Source: Pseudomonas violetae
GTDB taxonomy: Bacteria > Pseudomonadota > Gammaproteobacteria > Pseudomonadales > Pseudomonadaceae
DNA: 55,924 bases
Assembly (NCBI RefSeq): GCF_023072615.1
Contig: NZ_JAKNRW010000033.1
Coordinates: forward strand, 1 to 55,924
Direction: 5' to 3'
Shown here: piece after piece, positions 8,080 to 16,648 of the stretch
Position numbering within the stretch: the stretch's first letter is position 1
Layout: every line of letters starts with the position of its first letter
The notes under the pieces: generated by a model
The model's input: only the letters and a program-made list of their open reading frames with translations
What the model was told of the DNA's origin: nothing
Database searches by the model: none
Made by a program: the position numbers and the translations under genes

Positions 8080-9345
8080 ATGAAGCGTCGCAGCTTGATC
8101 AAGGCTTTCACACTCACGGCAAGCATCGCCGCAATGGGCATGACCTGGACTATCCAGGCCGCCGAGACCATCAAGGTCGGGATTCTGCACTCGCTGTCCG
8201 GCACCATGGCAATCTCCGAAACTTCGCTCAAAGACATGGCGCTGATGACCATTGACGAGATCAACGCCAAGGGCGGCGTGAACGGCAAGATGCTCGAACC
8301 GGTAGTGGTCGACCCTGCGTCGAACTGGCCGCTGTTCGCGGAGAAGGGCCGCCAGTTGCTGACCCAGGACAAGGTCGCCGTGGTCTTCGGTTGCTGGACT
8401 TCGGTGTCGCGTAAATCGGTGTTGCCGGTATTCGAAGAGCTCAACGGCCTGCTGTTCTACCCGGTGCAATACGAAGGTGAAGAGATGTCGCCGAACGTGT
8501 TCTACACCGGCGCCGCACCGAACCAGCAGGCGATTCCTGCAGTGGAGTACCTGATGAGCGAAGAAGGTGGCAGCGCCAAGCGATACTTCCTGCTTGGCAC
8601 CGACTACGTTTACCCGCGCACCACCAACAAGATCCTGCGCTCGTTCCTGCACTCCAAAGGCGTGGCGGACAAGGACATCGAAGAGGTCTACACCCCGTTC
8701 GGCCACAGCGACTACCAAACCATCGTCGCCAACATCAAGAAGTTCTCGGCGGGCGGCAAGACGGCGGTCATCTCCACCGTCAACGGCGACTCCAACGTGC
8801 CGTTCTACAAAGAGCTGGCCAACCAGGGCCTGAAGGCTACCGATGTTCCGGTCGTAGCGTTTTCGGTCGGCGAAGAAGAACTGCGCGGCATCGACACCAA
8901 ACCGCTGGTGGGCAACCTCGCGGCATGGAACTACTTCGAGTCGGTGGAGAACCCGGCAAACAAGAAATTCGTCGCTGACTGGAAAGCCTACGCGAAGAAA
9001 CACAACCTGCCGGGCGCCGACAAAGCGGTGACCAACGACCCGATGGAAGCGACCTACGTGGGCATCCACATGTGGGCCCAGGCTGTTGAGAAAGCCAAGT
9101 CCACCGACGTCGACAAAGTCCGCGAAGCCCTGGCCGGCCAGACCTTTGCCGCACCGTCGGGCTACACCCTGACCATGGACAAGACCAATCACCACCTGCA
9201 TAAACCGGTGATGATCGGCGAGATCCAGGCGGATGGTCAGTTCAACGTGGTATGGCAGACCGAAGGCCCGATTCGCGCCCAGCCGTGGAGCCCGTTCATT
9301 TCCGGCAACGACAAGAAGCCGGATTACGCGGTGAAGAGCAACTAG
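8080..9345 (+). CDS. urtA: urea ABC transporter, substrate-binding protein
   Basis: 421 residues. The N-terminus MKRRSLIKAFTLTAS...IQAAE is a signal peptide with a twin-arginine pair. The mature protein begins with TIKVGILHSLSGTMAISE, the usual start of type-1 periplasmic binding proteins of the urea/amide branch, and CWTSVSRKSVLPVFEELNG and LFYPVQYEGEE are UrtA-like. It captures urea in the periplasm for UrtBC. The start at 8080 has GGAG upstream and gives a proper signal peptide; an ATG at 8053 would add nine odd residues. A perfect palindrome follows the gene, so urtA is probably expressed above the permease genes. Confidence 0.95.
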   Translation: MKRRSLIKAFTLTASIAAMGMTWTIQAAETIKVGILHSLSGTMAISETSLKDMALMTIDEINAKGGVNGKMLEPVVVDPASNWPLFAEKGRQLLTQDKVAVVFGCWTSVSRKSVLPVFEELNGLLFYPVQYEGEEMSPNVFYTGAAPNQQAIPAVEYLMSEEGGSAKRYFLLGTDYVYPRTTNKILRSFLHSKGVADKDIEEVYTPFGHSDYQTIVANIKKFSAGGKTAVISTVNGDSNVPFYKELANQGLKATDVPVVAFSVGEEELRGIDTKPLVGNLAAWNYFESVENPANKKFVADWKAYAKKHNLPGADKAVTNDPMEATYVGIHMWAQAVEKAKSTDVDKVREALAGQTFAAPSGYTLTMDKTNHHLHKPVMIGEIQADGQFNVVWQTEGPIRAQPWSPFISGNDKKPDYAVKSN

Positions 9346-9366
9346 GTAGCAGGAACAAGCCCCTAA

Positions 9367-9445
9367 CCCTGTGGGAGCTGAGTTTGCTCGCGATGGCGGT
9401 ACATCAGGAACACCGCCATCGCGAGCAAACTCAGCTCCCACAGGG
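9367..9445. repeat. intact REPIN with perfect 34-base arms between urtA and urtB
   Basis: Arms 9367-9400 and 9412-9445 are perfect inverted copies around an 11-base loop (ACATCAGGAAC). No mismatches, which suggests a young or conserved copy. Its place after the binding-protein gene would stabilise urtA mRNA or lower transcription into urtB. Confidence 0.95.
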
Positions 9446-9472
9446 CCCATCGTCGCCCCTCAGGACGTAGCT

Positions 9473-10972
9473 ATGTCCCTATATCGTTTGCTGCTTGCCA
9501 TCACTTTCCTGTTGCTGCCGATGGCCACTTTCGCCGGCGATGCCGAAGACTTCGTCGCCGCCAATCCGATTCAGCAAGCCAGGCTCCTGGAAGCCTGGGC
9601 CGCGCAGCCCGACCCGGCCCGTATCGAGCTGATCAACGCCTTGCAACAAGGCCGGTTGACGGTCGACGGCCAGCCGAAAACCCTGCGCCTGAACAACCGC
9701 CTACGGGGTCTTATCGACACCGCACTAGCCAGCCATCAACTACTCGCCGCCGATGCCAAATTGCGTCTGTCCGCTGCACAACAATTGCAGAAGAGCGCGA
9801 AACCGGCGCAACTGAAATTCCTCGATCAGCAACTGGCCGCTGAATCAGACGAAAGCGTCCACGCGGCCCTGAGCCTGGCCCTGGCCAATCTGCAGTTGGT
9901 CGACACAGACCCTGCCGTGCGCCTCGCTGCGGTACGCCTGCTCGGTGAAACCGGCGACCCACTGGCCCGCACTCGCCTTGAAAGCCTGCTGGAACCGGGG
10001 GTCGAGGCCGACGCCGGGGTGCGCACCGCCGCCGAAACCAGCCTGGCTCAAGTGAAACGTAAACTGCTGATCGGTGAGATCCTCGGCCAAGCTTTCAGCG
10101 GCATGTCCCTGGGCTCGATTCTGCTGCTCGCCGCCCTCGGTCTGGCGATTACCTTCGGCCTGCTGGGCGTGATCAACATGGCCCACGGCGAGATGCTGAT
10201 GCTCGGCGCGTACTCGACCTATGTGGTGCAGTTGATGTTCCAGCGCTACGCCCCGCAAGCCATCGAGTTCTACCCGCTGATTGCCCTGCCGGTGGCGTTT
10301 TTCGTCACCGCTGCAATCGGCATGGCACTTGAACGAACAGTGATTCGTCACCTTTACGGGCGCCCGCTGGAAACCCTGCTCGCTACCTGGGGCATCAGCC
10401 TGATGCTGATCCAGTTGGTGCGACTGGTGTTTGGCGCGCAGAACGTCGAGGTGGCCAACCCCGCCTGGTTGTCCGGCGGAATTCAGGTGCTGCCAAACCT
10501 CGTGCTGCCCTACAACCGAATCGTCATCATCGCGTTTGCGCTATTCGTGGTGGTGCTGACCTGGCTGCTGCTGAACAGGACGCGCCTGGGGCTGAACGTG
10601 CGCGCCGTCACGCAAAATCGCAACATGGCCGCCTGCTGCGGCGTGCCGACGGGGCGCGTCGACATGCTCGCGTTCGGGCTCGGTTCCGGTATCGCCGGGC
10701 TCGGAGGCGTGGCGCTGAGCCAGATCGGCAACGTCGGTCCTGACCTGGGCCAGAGCTACATCATCGACTCGTTCCTGGTGGTGGTGCTCGGCGGAGTGGG
10801 TCAACTGGCCGGGAGCGTGTTCGCCGCATTTGGCCTGGGCATCGCCAACAAGATTCTCGAACCGCAAATCGGTGCCGTACTTGGCAAGATCCTGATCCTC
10901 GCGTTGATCATTCTGTTCATCCAGAAACGTCCGCAAGGCCTCTTTGCACTGAAAGGACGGGTGATCGACTGA
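9473..10972 (+). CDS. urtB: urea ABC transporter, permease subunit
   Basis: 499 residues: signal peptide (MSLYRLLLAITFLLLPMATFA), then a long periplasmic part of about 190 residues that is typical of UrtB, then a LivH-type permease domain (GMSLGSILLLAALGLAITFG, NMAHGEMLMLGAYSTYVVQ, SFLVVVLGGVGQLAGSVFAA). It forms the channel with UrtC. The start at 9473 follows AGGACG; the frame continues upstream through the REPIN but that is not coding. It overlaps urtC (TGATG). Confidence 0.94.
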   Translation: MSLYRLLLAITFLLLPMATFAGDAEDFVAANPIQQARLLEAWAAQPDPARIELINALQQGRLTVDGQPKTLRLNNRLRGLIDTALASHQLLAADAKLRLSAAQQLQKSAKPAQLKFLDQQLAAESDESVHAALSLALANLQLVDTDPAVRLAAVRLLGETGDPLARTRLESLLEPGVEADAGVRTAAETSLAQVKRKLLIGEILGQAFSGMSLGSILLLAALGLAITFGLLGVINMAHGEMLMLGAYSTYVVQLMFQRYAPQAIEFYPLIALPVAFFVTAAIGMALERTVIRHLYGRPLETLLATWGISLMLIQLVRLVFGAQNVEVANPAWLSGGIQVLPNLVLPYNRIVIIAFALFVVVLTWLLLNRTRLGLNVRAVTQNRNMAACCGVPTGRVDMLAFGLGSGIAGLGGVALSQIGNVGPDLGQSYIIDSFLVVVLGGVGQLAGSVFAAFGLGIANKILEPQIGAVLGKILILALIILFIQKRPQGLFALKGRVID

Positions 10973-12051
10973 TGAACCAGCCTCTAATGCTCACAGCTAC
11001 ACAAAAGGCCGGTCCCAAGGTCACGATCGCCGTCGGTGCGGTGATTCTCGTGCTTCTGCTGGCGTTGCCGTTGCTCTCACTGTTGTCACCAGACAGCGCG
11101 TTTCACGTCTCTGCTTACACCCTGACCCTGGTGGGCAAGATTCTTTGCTACGCCATCGTCGCCCTGGCACTGGATCTGGTTTGGGGTTACGCCGGCCTGC
11201 TGTCCCTCGGCCACGGTCTGTTCTTCGCCCTCGGCGGCTATGCGATGGGCATGTACCTGATGCGCCAGGCTTCGGGCGATGACTTGCCGGCATTTATGAC
11301 GTTCCTGTCGTGGACTGAGTTGCCGTGGTACTGGACCGGCACTAGCAGCTTTCTCTGGGCCATGTGTCTGGTGGTGCTGGCGCCTGGATTACTCGCACTG
11401 GTGTTCGGTTTCTTCGCCTTCCGCTCGCGAATCAAGGGCGTGTATTTCTCGATCATGACCCAAGCGCTGACATTCGCCGGGATGCTGCTGTTCTTTCGCA
11501 ATGAAACCGGGTTCGGTGGCAATAACGGCTTCACTAACTTCCGCACCATTCTGGGCTTTGGCATCACCGAACCCGGTACCCGTGCAGTGCTGTTTATGGC
11601 CACGGTGCTGTTACTGGTCGCAAGCCTGTTCATCGGCTGGCGCTTGGCGCAGAGCAAATTTGGCCGGGTGCTGACCGCGCTGCGCGATGCGGAAAACCGC
11701 CTGATGTTTTGCGGTTACGACCCCCGGGGATTCAAGTTGTTTGTCTGGGTCTTGAGTGCAGTGTTGTGCGGCCTGGCCGGTGCGCTATATGTGCCGCAAG
11801 TCGGCATCATCAACCCGAGTGAAATGTCACCGACCAACTCCATCGAAGCCGCAGTCTGGGTCGCACTCGGCGGCCGGGGCACGCTGATCGGCCCGCTACT
11901 GGGTGCCGGTGTGGTGAATGGCATGAAGAGCTGGTTCACCGTGGCGTTCCCGGAGTACTGGCTGTTCTTTCTCGGTGCACTGTTCATCGTCGTGACCCTG
12001 TACCTGCCCAAGGGTGTGATCGGCTTGCTGAAGAAAAGGGGCGAACAATGA
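10972..12051 (+). CDS. urtC: urea ABC transporter, permease subunit
   Basis: 359 residues, LivM-type permease. Hydrophobic segments include VGAVILVLLLALPLLSLLS, LVWGYAGLLSLGHGLFFALG and TVLLLVASLFIGW. FCGYDPRGFKLFVWVLSAV and NPSEMSPTNSIEAAVWVALG are characteristic of UrtC. It starts in the urtB stop codon and its own stop overlaps urtD (ATGA), so the permease and ATPase genes are tightly coupled. Confidence 0.94.
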   Translation: MNQPLMLTATQKAGPKVTIAVGAVILVLLLALPLLSLLSPDSAFHVSAYTLTLVGKILCYAIVALALDLVWGYAGLLSLGHGLFFALGGYAMGMYLMRQASGDDLPAFMTFLSWTELPWYWTGTSSFLWAMCLVVLAPGLLALVFGFFAFRSRIKGVYFSIMTQALTFAGMLLFFRNETGFGGNNGFTNFRTILGFGITEPGTRAVLFMATVLLLVASLFIGWRLAQSKFGRVLTALRDAENRLMFCGYDPRGFKLFVWVLSAVLCGLAGALYVPQVGIINPSEMSPTNSIEAAVWVALGGRGTLIGPLLGAGVVNGMKSWFTVAFPEYWLFFLGALFIVVTLYLPKGVIGLLKKRGEQ

Positions 12052-12917
12052 GAATTACACCGACGGCGCAATTCATGCTCGAACCCGCCTTCTTCCCACC
12101 GGAACCCAACAAGGACGCCGGCAGCAGCCGGGACGCCATCGGCCTCGGCCAGCGTGTGGCGCCCGGCCTCGATACTCGCCACGGCACCATCCTGACCCTG
12201 GAGGACATCAGCGTCAGCTTCGATGGCTTCCGGGCGCTGAACGACCTGAACCTGTATATCGGCGTCGGCGAGTTGCGCTGCATCATCGGCCCCAACGGCG
12301 CGGGCAAGACCACTTTGATGGACGTGATCACGGGCAAGACCCGCCCCAGCCATGGCAAGGCGTGGTTCGGTGAAACCCTCGACCTGACGCAGATGAGCGA
12401 GGTCCAGATCGCCCAGGCGGGCATCGGTCGCAAGTTTCAGAAACCGACGGTGTTCGAGGCCTTGAGCGTCTTTGAGAACCTAGAGCTGGCGCAGAGAACC
12501 GACAAGTCAGTGTGGGCCAGTCTGCGGGCTCGCCTGAGTGGCGAGCAGAAGGATCGGATCAGCGAAGTGCTGGACACCATTCGCCTGACCAGCTCGGTCA
12601 ATCGTCCGGCGGGGCTGCTGTCCCACGGGCAGAAGCAGTTCCTGGAGATCGGCATGTTGCTGATGCAGGACCCGCAACTGCTGCTGCTCGACGAGCCGGT
12701 GGCGGGCATGACCGATGCAGAGACCGAATTCACCGCCGAGCTGTTCAAGCGCCTGGCCGGCAAACATTCACTGATGGTGGTTGAACATGACATGGGCTTT
12801 GTCGGTTCGATTGCCGACCATGTCACGGTGTTGCACCAGGGCAGCGTGCTGGCCGAAGGGTCGCTTGCGCAGGTGCAGGAAAATGAGCGGGTGATTGAGG
12901 TTTATCTCGGACGCTGA
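12048..12917 (+). CDS. urtD: urea ABC transporter, ATP-binding subunit
   Basis: 289 residues. Walker A is GPNGAGKTTLMD, the signature is LSHGQKQFLEIG, Walker B is LLLLDEPVAGM, and the switch His is in VVEHDMGFV. The signature Gln-Lys variant (SHGQKQ rather than SGGQ) is normal for UrtD. An N-terminal tail of about 45 residues precedes the ABC domain. It energises urea import with UrtE. The gene is followed by a REPIN before urtE. Confidence 0.94.
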   Translation: MRITPTAQFMLEPAFFPPEPNKDAGSSRDAIGLGQRVAPGLDTRHGTILTLEDISVSFDGFRALNDLNLYIGVGELRCIIGPNGAGKTTLMDVITGKTRPSHGKAWFGETLDLTQMSEVQIAQAGIGRKFQKPTVFEALSVFENLELAQRTDKSVWASLRARLSGEQKDRISEVLDTIRLTSSVNRPAGLLSHGQKQFLEIGMLLMQDPQLLLLDEPVAGMTDAETEFTAELFKRLAGKHSLMVVEHDMGFVGSIADHVTVLHQGSVLAEGSLAQVQENERVIEVYLGR

Positions 12918-12926
12918 TCGCACTTC

Positions 12927-13024
12927 GTAGGAGCGAGCTTGCTCGCGATGGAGATCAACGATTACGCCGGCTGCCTGAATGAACGCGTCGATCTCGGGTT
13001 CATCGCGAGCAAGCTCGCTCCTAC
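12927..13024. repeat. REPIN between urtD and urtE
   Basis: GTAGGAGCGAGCTTGCTCGC is mirrored by GCGAGCAAGCTCGCTCCTAC. It fills nearly all of the gap between the two ATPase genes of one transporter. Confidence 0.93.
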
Positions 13025-13048
13025 AAGGGTTTTGAGGAGAATTTGAAC

Positions 13049-13747
13049 ATGCTGCAAGTCGACAAGCTGCATCAGTACTACGGTGGTAGCCACATCCTGC
13101 GCGGCCTGACGTTCGACGTGAAAGTCGGCGAAGTCACCTGCCTGCTCGGGCGCAACGGGGTGGGCAAGACCACCTTGCTCAAATGCCTGATGGGCCTGCT
13201 GCCGGCCAAGGAAGGCGTAGTCAACTGGGAAGGCAAGCCGATTACCACGTTCAAGCCGCACCAGCGAGTGCACGCCGGGATCGCCTACGTTCCCCAGGGC
13301 CGCGAAATTTTCGGCCGACTGACCGTGGAAGAAAACCTGCTGATGGGTCTGTCGCGCTTTCCTGGCAGCGAAGCGAAGGAGGTCCCGGCCTTCATTTACG
13401 AACTGTTCCCGGTATTGCTGCAAATGAAGCAGCGCCGCGGTGGCGACTTGTCCGGAGGTCAGCAGCAGCAACTCGCCATCGGACGCGCATTAGCCAGTCG
13501 CCCACGCTTGCTGATTCTCGACGAGCCCACCGAAGGTATCCAGCCGTCAGTGATCAAGGAAATCGGCGCTGTCATCAAGAAACTTGCCGCTCGCGGGGAC
13601 ATGGCGATTTTGCTGGTGGAGCAGTTCTACGATTTTGCTGCCGAACTCGCGGATCAATACCTGGTGATGTCCCGCGGCGAGATCGTGCAGCAGGGGCGCG
13701 GCGAAAACATGGAAGCCGAGGGTGTACGCGGCCTGGTAACCATCTAA
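13049..13747 (+). CDS. urtE: urea ABC transporter, ATP-binding subunit
   Basis: 232 residues. Walker A is GRNGVGKTTLLK, the signature is LSGGQQQQLAIGRAL, Walker B is LLILDEPTEGIQPS, and the switch region is VEQFYDF. This is the LivF-like second ATPase of the urea transporter. ATG at 13049 was chosen because GAGGAG lies nine bases upstream; a TTG two codons earlier is possible but less likely. Only 30 bases separate it from ureD, so import and hydrolysis genes are probably one transcript. Confidence 0.94.
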   Translation: MLQVDKLHQYYGGSHILRGLTFDVKVGEVTCLLGRNGVGKTTLLKCLMGLLPAKEGVVNWEGKPITTFKPHQRVHAGIAYVPQGREIFGRLTVEENLLMGLSRFPGSEAKEVPAFIYELFPVLLQMKQRRGGDLSGGQQQQLAIGRALASRPRLLILDEPTEGIQPSVIKEIGAVIKKLAARGDMAILLVEQFYDFAAELADQYLVMSRGEIVQQGRGENMEAEGVRGLVTI

Positions 13748-13777
13748 TCTGCAGCGTCCTGACGAAAATTTGAGAAT

Positions 13778-14617
13778 ATGAATTTACCTGTCTCCCCTGC
13801 CCTGTTTACCCCGAGCTGGCACGCCGAACTGGAACTGGGCTATGCCAGATTCGGCGACAGCACGCGCCCGGTCCAGCGCCGCCATCAAGGCCCGCTGCGG
13901 GTGCAAAAACACCTGTATGCCGAAGGCCCCGAGGTCTGCCAGCACATCATCGTGCACCCGCCCGGTGGCATTGCCGGCGGGGACAGACTGGACATCAGCG
14001 CCAGCGTGGGTCGCGATGCCTGGGCGCAAATCACCAGCCCCGGTGCGGCCAAGTGGTATCGCGCCGCAGGGCCAGCCTATCAGCAACTCGACTTGAAAGT
14101 GGGCGCAGGGGCGACACTGGAATGGTTGCCCCAGGAGACCATCATTTTCAGCGCCGCGCAGGCAGAGCTCAGCACCTCCATCGACCTTGAGGGCGATGCG
14201 CGGCTGTTCTACTGGGATGTCGTGGCATTGGGACGGCCGGCCAGTGGCGAGCGCTTTGACCTGGGGCATTTCCAGGCGCAACTCGACATCCGTCGCGACG
14301 GCCAGTTGCTCTGGCACGAGCGCCAGCGCATCCTCGGGAATGACGGCTTGCTCGACTCACCGATCGGGTTGGACGGACAACCGGTGTTTGCGACGCTGCT
14401 GGTGACGGGTGAGATCGATAATGAGTTGCTGGAGAAATGCCGCTCGCTGGCTAACGACGTCCGCGGGAATTTAACCCAGTTACCGGGGCTTTTAGTCGCC
14501 CGATGCCTGGCGAGCGAGGCCCTGTTGGCCCGCGGCTGGATGATTGATTTATGGCGATTGCTCAGGCCGGCGTTGTTAGGCCGCCAAGCCCTGCCACCGA
14601 GAATATGGAGCACCTGA
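13778..14617 (+). CDS. ureD: urease accessory protein UreD
   Basis: 279 residues. LRVQKHLYAEGPEVCQHIIV, HPPGGIAGGDRL and WLPQETIIF are conserved UreD (UreH) blocks. UreD binds apo-urease and, with UreF and UreG, forms the complex that carbamylates the active-site lysine and loads nickel. The genes for its partners E, F and G lie 21 kb further on rather than in this operon. The start follows only a weak purine tract. Confidence 0.94.
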   Translation: MNLPVSPALFTPSWHAELELGYARFGDSTRPVQRRHQGPLRVQKHLYAEGPEVCQHIIVHPPGGIAGGDRLDISASVGRDAWAQITSPGAAKWYRAAGPAYQQLDLKVGAGATLEWLPQETIIFSAAQAELSTSIDLEGDARLFYWDVVALGRPASGERFDLGHFQAQLDIRRDGQLLWHERQRILGNDGLLDSPIGLDGQPVFATLLVTGEIDNELLEKCRSLANDVRGNLTQLPGLLVARCLASEALLARGWMIDLWRLLRPALLGRQALPPRIWST

Positions 14618-14628
14618 ACACATAACTC

Positions 14629-14717
14629 GCAGGAGCCGGCTTGCCTGCGATGGCGGCCGGCCAGGCGCCTGATGGGGTGAATGTGCCGACGCCATCGCTG
14701 GCAAGCCAGCGCCTACA
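14629..14717. repeat. degenerate REPIN between ureD and ureA
   Basis: GCAGGAGCCGGCTTGCCTGC is paired imperfectly with GCTGGCAAGCCAGCGCCTAC. Arms have diverged more than in the urtA-urtB copy. Confidence 0.8.
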
Positions 14718-14768
14718 AGGTGACGTGTTAACAGATCCGAATTTTTACTGCCCAAGATGGATTCAACA

Positions 14769-15071
14769 ATGGACCTGACCCCACGCGAAAAAGACAAGCT
14801 GCTGATCTTCACCGCCGGCCTCGTAGCAGAGCGACGTTTGGCGCGCGGCGTGAAACTCAATTACCCGGAAGCCATGGCCTACATCTCCGCAGCGCTGCTC
14901 GAAGGCGCGCGTGACGGCCAGACCGTGGCGCAGCTCATGCATTTCGGCACCACCCTGCTCAGTCGCGAACAAGTGATGGAAGGTATCCCGGAAATGATCC
15001 CGGAAATCCAGGTGGAGGCAACTTTTCCCGACGGCACCAAACTGGTCACCGTCCACCAACCCATCGCCTGA
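14769..15071 (+). CDS. ureA: urease subunit gamma
   Basis: 100 residues, exactly the family length, starting MDLTPREKDKLLIFTAGLVA. GVKLNYPEAMAYISA and GFTLLS-type ending (EATFPDGTKLVTVHQPI) are conserved. It is one of three structural subunits of the nickel urease, which hydrolyses urea to ammonia and carbamate in the cytoplasm. An in-frame ATG at 14757 gives four extra residues that the family lacks. Confidence 0.96.
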   Translation: MDLTPREKDKLLIFTAGLVAERRLARGVKLNYPEAMAYISAALLEGARDGQTVAQLMHFGTTLLSREQVMEGIPEMIPEIQVEATFPDGTKLVTVHQPIA

Positions 15072-15080
15072 GGACGAGTC

Positions 15081-15614
15081 ATGCCTTACCACATCCGCGA
15101 TGCCGTCCACGCCGACCTGTCAGCGATCCGCGACATCTACAACGATGCCGTACTGAACACCACGGCCATCTGGAACGAGCAGGCGGTCGACCTGGGTAAC
15201 CGCCAGGCCTGGTTCAGCGCCCGGCAATCACAAGGTTATCCCATTCTGGTCATCGTCGACGGCGATAACACTGTACTGGGCTACGCTTCATTCGGTGACT
15301 GGCGGCCATTCGACGGTTTTCGCCACACGGTGGAACACTCGGTGTATGTCCGCAGCAATCAGCGTGGCAACGGCCTCGGTCCACAACTGATGACCGTGCT
15401 GATCGAACGCGCCAAAGGCTGTGACAAGCACATCATGGTTGCCGCCATCGAGAGCGGTAACGTCGCCTCCATTCGTCTGCATGAGCGCGCCGGTTTTATC
15501 ATCACCGGCCAGATGCCCCAAGTGGGTACCAAATTCGGCCGCTGGCTGGATCTGACCTTCATGCAACTGACGCTCAATCCTGGCGTGCAACCGCCGACCG
15601 CCAGCAAGGAGTAA
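15081..15614 (+). CDS. GNAT N-acetyltransferase, phosphinothricin/methionine sulfoximine type
   Basis: 177 residues. RDIYNDAVLNTTAIWNE and HTVEHSVYVRSNQRGNGLG (acetyl-CoA loop) followed by IESGNVASIRLHERAGF identify the PAT/MddA subgroup. The P. aeruginosa counterpart at the same place (PA4866, between ureA and ureB) acetylates methionine sulfoximine and methionine sulfone, which otherwise inhibit glutamine synthetase. The location inside a urease operon fits protection of ammonia assimilation, which is an inference. AGGAC precedes the start. Confidence 0.88.
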   Translation: MPYHIRDAVHADLSAIRDIYNDAVLNTTAIWNEQAVDLGNRQAWFSARQSQGYPILVIVDGDNTVLGYASFGDWRPFDGFRHTVEHSVYVRSNQRGNGLGPQLMTVLIERAKGCDKHIMVAAIESGNVASIRLHERAGFIITGQMPQVGTKFGRWLDLTFMQLTLNPGVQPPTASKE

Positions 15615-15621
15615 CGCCCCG

Positions 15622-16155
15622 ATGAACGCCGCCCAACTGCGCCGCGTCAATGTTGAAAGCTTTGCGCACTATCGCCAGGGTCTGATCGACCTGCTGCTCG
15701 ATGCAGTGGGTTATGGCGCCAGTGTCGGATTCATGGCGGACCTGGATACCGTGCAGGCCCGCGCCTATTTCGACGAAGTCCAGGAGAACCTGAACAAGGG
15801 CGATCTGCTGCTTTGGGTGGTGGTCAAGGATGAACAGGTGCAAGCCAGCGTACAGCTGACCCTGTGCCAGAAAGCCAATGGCCTGAACCGCGCAGAAGTG
15901 CAAAAACTGCTGGTACGCGAGCACGCGCGGCGCCGTGGCCTGGGGCAGCAATTGATGACAGCGTTGGAAACCGCCGCGCTCCAGCACAAGCGCGGCATGC
16001 TGTACCTCGATACCGAGGCAGGCTCCCCTGCCGAAGACTTCTACACGGCCTTGGGCTACACCCGTGCCGGGCAAATCCCCGACTACGCCTGCGACCCGAG
16101 CGGCCAGTACAAGCCGACCGCTCTCTACTACAAGATTCTTCAAGGAGCTCATTGA
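15622..16155 (+). CDS. GNAT family N-acetyltransferase
   Basis: 177 residues. The acetyl-CoA binding motif is VREHARRRGLGQQLM, followed by YLDTEAGSPAEDFYTALGY. It is not closely similar to the preceding acetyltransferase despite equal length, so this looks like recruitment of two different genes rather than a recent duplication. AAGGAG lies ten bases upstream. Its stop overlaps the ureB start (TGATG). Substrate unknown. Confidence 0.88.
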   Translation: MNAAQLRRVNVESFAHYRQGLIDLLLDAVGYGASVGFMADLDTVQARAYFDEVQENLNKGDLLLWVVVKDEQVQASVQLTLCQKANGLNRAEVQKLLVREHARRRGLGQQLMTALETAALQHKRGMLYLDTEAGSPAEDFYTALGYTRAGQIPDYACDPSGQYKPTALYYKILQGAH

Positions 16156-16463
16156 TGATTCCCGGTGAATACCAGATACAGCCCGGCGACATCGAACTCA
16201 ACGCAGGCCGCCGCACGATTAGCCTGAAGGTGGCCAACAGCGGCGACCGGCCGATCCAGGTTGGCTCGCACTACCACTTTTTTGAAACCAACGACGCTCT
16301 CACCTTCGACCGTGCGGCGAGTCGCGGCATGCGCCTGAACATTCCTGCCGGCACTGCCGTGCGCTTCGAGCCGGGCCAGAGTCGGGAAGTCGAGCTGGTG
16401 GACCTGGCCGGAAACCGTCGGGTGTTCGGGTTTGCCGGGCGAGTCATGGGTGACCTCGACTAA
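16155..16463 (+). CDS. ureB: urease subunit beta
   Basis: 102 residues. MIPGEYQIQPGDIELNAGR is the standard UreB start, with ANSGDRPIQVGSHYHFFETN and RLNIPAGTAVRFEPG conserved. It packs with UreA and UreC in the (ABC)3 urease trimer. AAGGAG is seven bases upstream, and the start overlaps the stop of the acetyltransferase gene. The same frame runs open upstream inside that gene but is not coding there. Confidence 0.96.
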   Translation: MIPGEYQIQPGDIELNAGRRTISLKVANSGDRPIQVGSHYHFFETNDALTFDRAASRGMRLNIPAGTAVRFEPGQSREVELVDLAGNRRVFGFAGRVMGDLD

Positions 16464-16475
16464 AACCGGCCCCCG

Positions 16476-16606
16476 GTGGCGAGGGAGCTCGCTCCCGCTC
16501 GGCTGCGTAGCAGTCGTAAATTCTGCCACTGCGGTGTTTCAGATAAATTGCTTCAGCTTTTCTTGCGAGCGCTTCGCACTCGAGCGGGAGCAAGCTCCCT
16601 CGCCAC
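16476..16606. repeat. REPIN between ureB and ureC
   Basis: GTGGCGAGGGAGCTCGCTCC pairs with GGGAGCAAGCTCCCTCGCCAC-type sequence ending at 16606. This belongs to the GTGGCGAGGGAGC class, also found at 28852-28956. Confidence 0.88.
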
Positions 16607-16648
16607 AATGGAATGCGGATTGCCGCAACTTAATTTCAAGGCATGCCC

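Noticed and set aside
8023..9450. 475-codon minus-strand frame opposite urtA
   Set aside because: Antisense shadow of a certain gene, and its start lies in the urtA-urtB palindrome.
9371..9472. N-terminal extension of urtB through the REPIN
   Set aside because: The added residues come from a repeat; ATG at 9473 has a ribosome-binding site and starts a proper signal peptide.
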